From assembly GCA_900764695.1 (NCBI GenBank), contig CAAFOY010000040.1, positions 1 through 10,136 on the forward strand: a stretch of DNA of 10,136 nucleotides, in the 5' to 3' direction. Of the stretch, positions 7,324 to 10,136 are shown in pieces (position 1 is the first letter of the stretch; every line of letters starts with the position of its first letter). A program made the translations under genes and the position numbers. The notes beneath the pieces are model-generated. The model was not told the DNA's origin and made no database searches. It saw only the letters and a list, made by a program, of their open reading frames with translations. Source of the DNA: Lachnospiraceae bacterium. GTDB taxonomy: Bacteria > Bacillota_A > Clostridia > Lachnospirales > Lachnospiraceae.

Positions 7324-7353
7324 CGTCAGGGCATAGTACCCCCTATGACGCAG
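7324..7353 (-). promoter_or_regulatory. Hairpin at the predicted 5' end of tig mRNA
   Basis: On the minus strand CGTCA (7350-7346) pairs with TGACG (7328-7324), and GGG (7343-7341) with CCC (7331-7329). CTG (7353-7351) can add to the stem with CAG at 7316-7314 across an internal loop. A competing stem, CATAG with CTATG, uses part of the same sequence. The expected transcription start from the promoter at 7360-7388 is near 7353, so the mRNA would begin in this stem. A 5'-terminal stem of this kind commonly protects mRNA from decay; here that is an inference. Confidence 0.5.
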
Positions 7354-7359
7354 TAAATA

Positions 7360-7388
7360 ATTATAACACGAATAATTTATATTGTCAC
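7360..7388 (-). promoter_or_regulatory. Promoter of the tig-clpP-clpX-lon operon
   Basis: A -35 GTGACA (7388-7383), a 17-bp spacer and a perfect -10 TATAAT (7365-7360) on the minus strand match the primary sigma factor consensus very well. Start is predicted near 7353, about 97 nt before the tig ATG. It lies 15 bp after the stop of the DJ-1/PfpI gene. No terminator was found between the two, so read-through from that gene may add to expression. No CtsR heptad or CIRCE inverted repeat overlaps it. Confidence 0.8.
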
Positions 7389-7402
7389 TATTTTTCTTAA
7401 AA

Positions 7403-7960
7403 CTATTTTACTCCATCATATTGTATAGCCTTTGCGACTTCACCTGCTGTTTCTTCATCAACTAAATAACTAATAATTTCAAGTCCCATTTCAAGGGCAA
7501 CGCCAAGTCCTTTACCTGTTATGAAATTGCCATCTCTTACTACTCCCCCGCCATAGTTATTACATTCCATCTGATCCTCAAAAGAAGGATAGCTTGTAGC
7601 ATTCTTATCTTTAAGCAAACCTAAATTACTAAAAACTGTAGGTGCCGCACAAATAGCTGCAAGTAATTTTCCCTGATTGTTATATTCTACTATCTCATCA
7701 GCAAGCTTTTCACATGCTCCTAAATTAGTAGTTCCAGGCATCCCACCTGGAAGGAAAATGCAATCTCCACTACTAAAGTCTATTTCATTAATATTTTTGT
7801 CAGCATACAATTTAATGTTATGTGAGCTTTTCACCAGTAACTCATCCTTAATTGAAACTGTAACCACATTCAGCTTCTTAGTTCTTCTTAAAAGGTCAAT
7901 TACCATTAAAGCTTCCACTTCTTCCATTCCATCTGCAAGAAACGCATAAACTGTCTTCAT
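7403..7960 (-). CDS. DJ-1/PfpI family protein (ThiJ/YajL-like)
   Basis: A 185-residue protein of the DJ-1 branch of the DJ-1/PfpI superfamily, whose members are small cytoplasmic proteins linked to oxidative or carbonyl stress. The sequence shows 'LADGMEEVEA' (8-17) with the conserved acidic residue at Glu16, 'FLPGGMPGTTNL' (69-80), the nucleophile elbow 'AAICAAPT' with Cys104, and 'TGKGLGVALEMGL' near the C-terminus. At the place of human DJ-1 His126 there is Tyr124 ('TSYPSF'); the 20-residue distance from the cysteine is the same. The length matches the family. The ATG has AAGGAGG 6 nt upstream, and its own promoter lies at 7997-8025. It is divergent from the CYTH gene and co-oriented with tig. 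The exact activity (chaperone, glyoxalase or deglycase-like) cannot be told from sequence. Confidence 0.93.
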   Translation of the reverse strand: MKTVYAFLADGMEEVEALMVIDLLRRTKKLNVVTVSIKDELLVKSSHNIKLYADKNINEIDFSSGDCIFLPGGMPGTTNLGACEKLADEIVEYNNQGKLLAAICAAPTVFSNLGLLKDKNATSYPSFEDQMECNNYGGGVVRDGNFITGKGLGVALEMGLEIISYLVDEETAGEVAKAIQYDGVK

Positions 7961-7988
7961 TTTTTGCCTCCTTATACAATTACAAAAC

Positions 7989-8003
7989 TAATGATAATTA
8001 TAA
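7989..8003 (-). promoter_or_regulatory. Possible PerR-like operator over the DJ-1/PfpI -10 box
   Basis: On the minus strand the 15-mer TTATAATTATCATTA matches the Bacillus Per box (TTATAAT-N-ATTATAA) at 12 of 14 defined positions and includes the TATAAT of this promoter. Repression by a peroxide-sensing Fur-family regulator would fit a DJ-1-like gene. The region is A+T-rich and the -10 box alone supplies six matches, so this is weak evidence. Confidence 0.25.
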
Positions 8004-8025
8004 CATAGGTCCATATTATGTCCAA
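7997..8025 (-). promoter_or_regulatory. Promoter of the DJ-1/PfpI gene
   Basis: TTGGAC (8025-8020), a 17-bp spacer and TATAAT (8002-7997) on the minus strand. Start is expected near 7990, giving a leader of about 30 nt. The -35 box and spacer contain a direct repeat with an 11-bp period (TGGACATAATA then TGGACCTATGT), about one helical turn, which could be a protein-binding site. Confidence 0.8.
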
Positions 8026-8062
8026 GTTGTAAAAATTTTTTTATTTATTTATAAGTTGTATG

Positions 8063-8091
8063 TTGCAATCACAGTAAAACCACTCTAAAAT
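8063..8091 (+). promoter_or_regulatory. Promoter of the CYTH gene
   Basis: TTGCAA (8063-8068), a 17-bp spacer and TAAAAT (8086-8091) on the plus strand. Start is expected near 8098, about 70 nt before the ATG. The leader contains a small perfect hairpin, AGATAATA (8122-8129) with TATTATCT (8135-8142), loop AAAAC, ending 10 nt before the ribosome binding site AAAGGA (8153-8158). Confidence 0.6.
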
Positions 8092-8169
8092 GATTATTAT
8101 AGTAACTGAATAAACTTTTTTAGATAATAAAAACTATTATCTGCTATTTAAGAAAGGACTGATTATCTT

Positions 8170-8631
8170 ATGGAAATTGAAAGAAAATACATTCCAAAGA
8201 CTCTGCCTGAAAACCTTGCCCAGTACAAGCATCACAAGATTGAACAGGCATACCTTAACACCGCTCCTGTCGTTCGAATCAGGAAGCAAGATAATGAATA
8301 CTTTCTCACATACAAAGGTGGGGGAATGATGGCACGGGAAGAATACAATTTGCCATTAAACGAAAAAAGTTACAATCATCTTTTAACAAAAGCTGACGGA
8401 AACATCATTACAAAAACACGATATTATATTCCAATTCACAATGGCCTTACCGCTGAACTTGACATTTTCGAAGGTAAGTTTACAAATATGACTCTTGTGG
8501 AAGTTGAGTTTTCCTCAATTGATGAAGCCAATAGCTTTAATCCGCCTGAATGGTTTGGAAAAGATGTTACACATGACGGACGTTTTCATAACAGTTATCT
8601 AAGCCAGATTGACTGCTGTCTTGGAAAGTAA
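8170..8631 (+). CDS. CYTH domain protein (triphosphate tunnel metalloenzyme)
   Basis: A 153-residue single-domain CYTH protein. The family binds triphosphate and a divalent metal in an eight-stranded tunnel; single-domain bacterial members include tripolyphosphatases, but the substrate here is not known. The N-terminal ExExK signature is Glu2-Glu4-Lys6. Other tunnel residues are in place: Arg36 and Arg38 (VRIRK), Lys49 (TYKG), Glu57/Glu58 (REEYN), Lys82 and Arg84 (TKTRYY), Glu96 and Asp98 (AELDIFEG), and Glu111 and Glu113 (LVEVEF). There is no fused CHAD or cyclase domain. AAAGGA lies 11 nt before the ATG, a slightly long spacing. It stands alone, divergent from the DJ-1/PfpI gene, with no convincing U-tract terminator after it. 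Confidence 0.92.
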   Translation: MEIERKYIPKTLPENLAQYKHHKIEQAYLNTAPVVRIRKQDNEYFLTYKGGGMMAREEYNLPLNEKSYNHLLTKADGNIITKTRYYIPIHNGLTAELDIFEGKFTNMTLVEVEFSSIDEANSFNPPEWFGKDVTHDGRFHNSYLSQIDCCLGK

Positions 8632-8641
8632 ATTATTATGC

Positions 8642-8705
8642 AAAATCAATAAGGGCTATTAAAAGTTAAATGAACTTTTAATAGCCTAAAAAAGTACTTG
8701 ATTTT
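8642..8705. repeat. Nested inverted repeat between the CYTH gene and tRNA-Leu
   Basis: The core is a perfect 14-bp palindrome, 8654-8667 with 8673-8686, and a 5-nt loop. AAAATCAA (8642-8649) and TTGATTTT (8698-8705) form a second, outer pair around it. The plus-strand sequence after the core is TAAAAAAG, not a T-run, and the other strand gives only a weak one, so it is not a standard terminator in either direction. The right outer arm overlaps the -35 box of the tRNA-Leu promoter. It may stabilise the 3' end of the CYTH mRNA or be a small mobile or regulatory element. Confidence 0.65.
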
Positions 8706-8726
8706 ATATTGGTCTTTTGGTAATAT
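8698..8726 (+). promoter_or_regulatory. Promoter of tRNA-Leu
   Basis: TTGATT (8698-8703), a 17-bp spacer and TAATAT (8721-8726). The predicted start near 8733 gives a 5' leader of about 22 nt. The leader contains a short hairpin, GCGTT (8736-8740) with GACGC (8746-8750), just before the mature tRNA. Confidence 0.65.
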
Positions 8727-8754
8727 ATGACGGTAGCGTTTTCGAGACGCCCAC

Positions 8755-8835
8755 GCGGGTGTGGCGGAATTGGCAGACGCGCTAGATTTAGGTTCTAGTG
8801 TCCCCGACGTGCAGGTTCAAGTCCTGTCACCCGCA
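8755..8835 (+). tRNA. tRNA-Leu (anticodon UAG)
   Basis: An 81-nt cloverleaf. The acceptor stem GCGGGTG pairs with CACCCGC (8828-8834), and the discriminator is A. The anticodon stem CTAGA/TCTAG encloses the loop TTTAGGT with anticodon TAG (8789-8791), reading CUA leucine codons. A long variable arm (GTGTCCCCGACGT region) is as expected for a class II leucine tRNA. The T loop is TTCAAGT. CCA is not encoded (GTA follows), so it must be added by the CCA-adding enzyme. It is a single-gene unit with its own promoter and terminator. Confidence 0.98.
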
Positions 8836-8845
8836 GTAGTTTTTT

Positions 8846-8879
8846 AAAAGTCGAATCTTGTTAAGGATTCGGCTTTTTT
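8846..8879 (+). terminator. Rho-independent terminator of tRNA-Leu
   Basis: A 12-bp stem, 8846-8857 with 8866-8877, containing one G-U pair; 8-nt loop; T-run at 8874-8879. It begins 10 nt after the tRNA. Confidence 0.92.
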
Positions 8880-9008
8880 GTTGTATTTTTCTCTCCCATA
8901 GCACAGCCTTATATAATTTCACCTAATCACAAGCCATCCCCCTGCCATTCTAAAAGCCTTCCTAATTTCTCTATAATCTAATTTGTTCATTTCAACAACT
9001 CTCTACAT
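8880..9008. other. Spacer between two facing terminators
   Basis: About 130 bp between the tRNA-Leu terminator and the terminator of the cytidylate kinase-like gene. No gene, promoter or repeat was seen. Confidence 0.6.
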
Positions 9009-9050
9009 AAAAACTGCCCCACAGAAGTTTAATCTCACTTCCATAGGGCA
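9009..9050 (-). terminator. Terminator of the cytidylate kinase-like gene
   Basis: On the minus strand 9050-9037 pairs with 9028-9015 over 14 positions with an 8-nt loop, followed by G and five T. Four of the pairs are G-U, which would be A-C mismatches on the other strand, so the hairpin works only in this direction. It starts 27 nt after the gene's stop codon. Confidence 0.85.
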
Positions 9051-9077
9051 ATTACCTTTACGTCTTTTCCCGGCTCT

Positions 9078-9680
9078 TTACTCACTTCTCTCTTTCAACT
9101 TATCCACGCACTCCACAACCATATTTTTTGCTGTATCAAAATCTGTCTTTCCTGTATTAATACAAATGTCATATCCACGTGAATCGCCCCATTTATTTCT
9201 GCAATAAAAATTATGATATGTCTTTCTAATTTTGTCCATTCGCTTCATCTTATTTATTGCCTGCTTTCTGTCTAAGCCTTCCCTGTCCATAACTCTTGCT
9301 ATTTTACTTTCACGGTCACCTGTTATAAAAACACTTACAAGATTAGGATTGTAAGCTAGAATCTCATCTGCACATCTTCCAACAATTACAAAAGACTCTC
9401 CTGCATCAGCCTTGTTCTTAATAAACTCAAACTGCTTCATTGCAATCTCCTGCTCTATTGGAATATTTCCGCCTGCATATGGCAATGGCATAAATCCGAA
9501 GTTTACAGGCTTTTCATCGTATTTCTCCAACGCCTTCTCACTATATCCTTCCTTTCTTGCCATCTCCTCCAATAATTCCTTGTTAAAAATTGGAATGTCA
9601 TAATGCTCTGCTATTTTCTGAGCCACAATATGTCCTCCGCTGCCGAATTCTCTACCTACAGAAATTATAATTTGTTTCAT
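9078..9680 (-). CDS. Cytidylate kinase-like family protein
   Basis: A 200-residue P-loop kinase-fold protein resembling the cytidylate kinase-like family (Cytidylate_kin2), common in clostridia and of unproven substrate. It is distinct from classical Cmk. The N-terminal 'IISVGREFGSGG' carries a P-loop-like GREFGSGG (9-16) that lacks the usual GK[ST] lysine, as I recall for this family. Other typical segments are 'FVIVGRCAD' (97-104), 'VSVFITGDRESKIARVM' (115-131) and 'YDICINTGK' (170-178). The frame stays open upstream to 9800, into tRNA-Lys. I choose the ATG at 9680 because AGGAGG (9689-9694) lies 8 nt before it, a -10 box is at 9715-9720, and the family begins here. It has its own terminator at 9009-9050. 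Confidence 0.9.
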   Translation of the reverse strand: MKQIIISVGREFGSGGHIVAQKIAEHYDIPIFNKELLEEMARKEGYSEKALEKYDEKPVNFGFMPLPYAGGNIPIEQEIAMKQFEFIKNKADAGESFVIVGRCADEILAYNPNLVSVFITGDRESKIARVMDREGLDRKQAINKMKRMDKIRKTYHNFYCRNKWGDSRGYDICINTGKTDFDTAKNMVVECVDKLKERSE

Positions 9681-9714
9681 AATCGTGCCCTCCTCGTCCA
9701 AATATCTTACGTAA

Positions 9715-9720
9715 ATTATA
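9715..9720 (-). promoter_or_regulatory. -10 box of the cytidylate kinase-like gene
   Basis: A perfect TATAAT on the minus strand, with a start expected near 9708 and a leader of about 28 nt. The -35 position falls in the T-run of the tRNA cluster terminator and has no good match to TTGACA, so the promoter may be weak or depend on an activator. Confidence 0.5.
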
Positions 9721-9733
9721 CCATATTTAGACG

Positions 9734-9767
9734 AAAAAAAAAGATGTAAGAAAAATCTTACATCTTT
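9734..9767 (-). terminator. Rho-independent terminator of the tRNA cluster
   Basis: On the minus strand AAAGATGTAAGA (9767-9756) and TCTTACATCTTT (9751-9740) form a perfect 12-bp stem with a 4-nt loop, running into a T-run of nine. It begins 3 nt after the 3' end of tRNA-Lys, an unusually tight fit. Confidence 0.93.
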
Positions 9768-9770
9768 CAG

Positions 9771-9843
9771 TGAGCCACTGGGGAATCGAACCCCAGACAA
9801 CTTGATTAAAAGTCAAGTGCTCTACCATCTGAGCTAGTGGCCC
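9771..9843 (-). tRNA. tRNA-Lys (anticodon UUU)
   Basis: A 73-nt cloverleaf. The acceptor GGGCCAC pairs with GTGGCTC (one G-U), discriminator A. The anticodon stem CTTGA/TCAAG holds the loop CTTTTAA with anticodon TTT. T loop TTCGATT. CCA is not encoded (CTG follows). It is the last gene of the cluster, directly before the terminator. Confidence 0.98.
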
Positions 9844-9877
9844 ATAATTATATGAGTTATTTATTTGCTAACCCTAG

Positions 9878-9949
9878 CTGGGCTAGCTGGATTCGAACCA
9901 GCGAATGCAGGAGTCAAAGTCCTGTGCCTTACCGCTTGGCGATAGCCCA
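9878..9949 (-). tRNA. tRNA-Gln (anticodon UUG)
   Basis: A 72-nt cloverleaf. The acceptor TGGGCTA pairs with TAGCCCA and the discriminator is G, as usual for tRNA-Gln. The anticodon stem CAGGA/TCCTG holds the loop CTTTGAC with anticodon TTG. T loop TTCGAAT. CCA is not encoded (CTA follows). The weak U1-A72 pair is typical for glutamine tRNA. It is 34 nt upstream of tRNA-Lys. Confidence 0.98.
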
Positions 9950-9957
9950 TTGTGTAA

Positions 9958-10031
9958 GGTGGCTAGAGGGATTCGAACCCTCGGCCTCCAGAGCCACAAT
10001 CTGGCGCGCTAACCAACTGCGCTATAGCCAC
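9958..10031 (-). tRNA. tRNA-His (anticodon GUG)
   Basis: A 74-nt cloverleaf counted from G1. The acceptor GTGGCTA pairs with TAGCCAC, discriminator C. The base before G1 (10032) gives the extra G-1 that pairs with C73, the identity element for histidine tRNA; including it, the mature tRNA starts at 10032. The anticodon stem CCAGA/TCTGG holds the loop TTGTGGC with anticodon GTG. CCA is not encoded (TTA follows). It is 8 nt upstream of tRNA-Gln. Confidence 0.98.
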
Positions 10032-10062
10032 CATGCCATGCTTGCTCTGGTAAAATCCAGAA

Positions 10063-10136
<74 letters not shown>

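Noticed and set aside
7257..7402. Riboswitch or T-box in the tig leader
   Set aside because: The hairpins are short, and no T-box motif or known aptamer core was recognised; kept only as a structured leader.
7732..7752. Hairpin TTCCAGG/CCTGGAA in the DJ-1/PfpI gene as a regulatory site
   Set aside because: A 7-bp stem over Pro-Gly codons without a T-run is expected by chance.
9681..9800. N-terminal extension of the cytidylate kinase-like protein to 9800
   Set aside because: It would translate part of tRNA-Lys and the terminator hairpin. The ATG at 9680 has a strong ribosome binding site, a -10 box upstream and the expected family N-terminus.

Overview
The window looks like a chromosomal housekeeping region of a low-GC, Gram-positive anaerobe, most likely a clostridial Lachnospiraceae. 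This rests on the A+T-rich composition, strong AGGAGG ribosome binding sites, tRNA genes without an encoded CCA end, a DUF4364 protein and a cytidylate kinase-like (Cytidylate_kin2 type) protein, and the order tig-clpP-clpX-lon-engB. No plasmid, phage, transposase, CRISPR or defence gene is visible. The genus is not certain.

Left end (1-514): no convincing gene. Positions 1 to about 304 hold a degenerate tandem repeat with an exact 72-bp period, carrying inverted ATTACGGA/TCCGTAAT half-sites. It is followed by about 120 bp of unremarkable sequence and a 19-bp inverted repeat (428-501) that ends the operon to its right.

Main operon, minus strand (7256 down to 515): trigger factor (tig), clpP, clpX, lon, the ribosome-assembly GTPase engB (ysxC/yihA) and a DUF4364 winged-helix protein. 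Trigger factor folds nascent chains at the ribosome, ClpXP and Lon are the main ATP-dependent cytosolic proteases, and EngB acts in 50S assembly, so the operon links synthesis, folding and degradation of proteins. A strong promoter (GTGACA-17-TATAAT) lies upstream of tig, and the predicted mRNA starts inside a hairpin. A structured 118-bp gap separates clpP from clpX. The clpX-lon, lon-engB and engB-DUF4364 junctions are very tight (13 nt, 4-nt overlap, 2 nt).

Middle (7403-8835): a DJ-1/PfpI family gene on the minus strand and a CYTH (triphosphate tunnel) gene on the plus strand diverge from a 209-bp region with a good promoter for each. Then come a large nested inverted repeat and tRNA-Leu(UAG) with its own promoter and terminator.

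Right end (9009-10136): a cytidylate kinase-like gene on the minus strand with its own terminator, and a minus-strand tRNA cluster transcribed Arg(UCU)-His(GUG)-Gln(UUG)-Lys(UUU) ending in a strong terminator.

I did not find an undescribed multi-gene system. The signals most worth a second look are non-coding: the 72-bp repeat array, a textbook intrinsic terminator lying antisense inside lon, the structured tig leader and clpP-clpX gap, a PerR-like site over the DJ-1 promoter, and the nested inverted repeat before tRNA-Leu.
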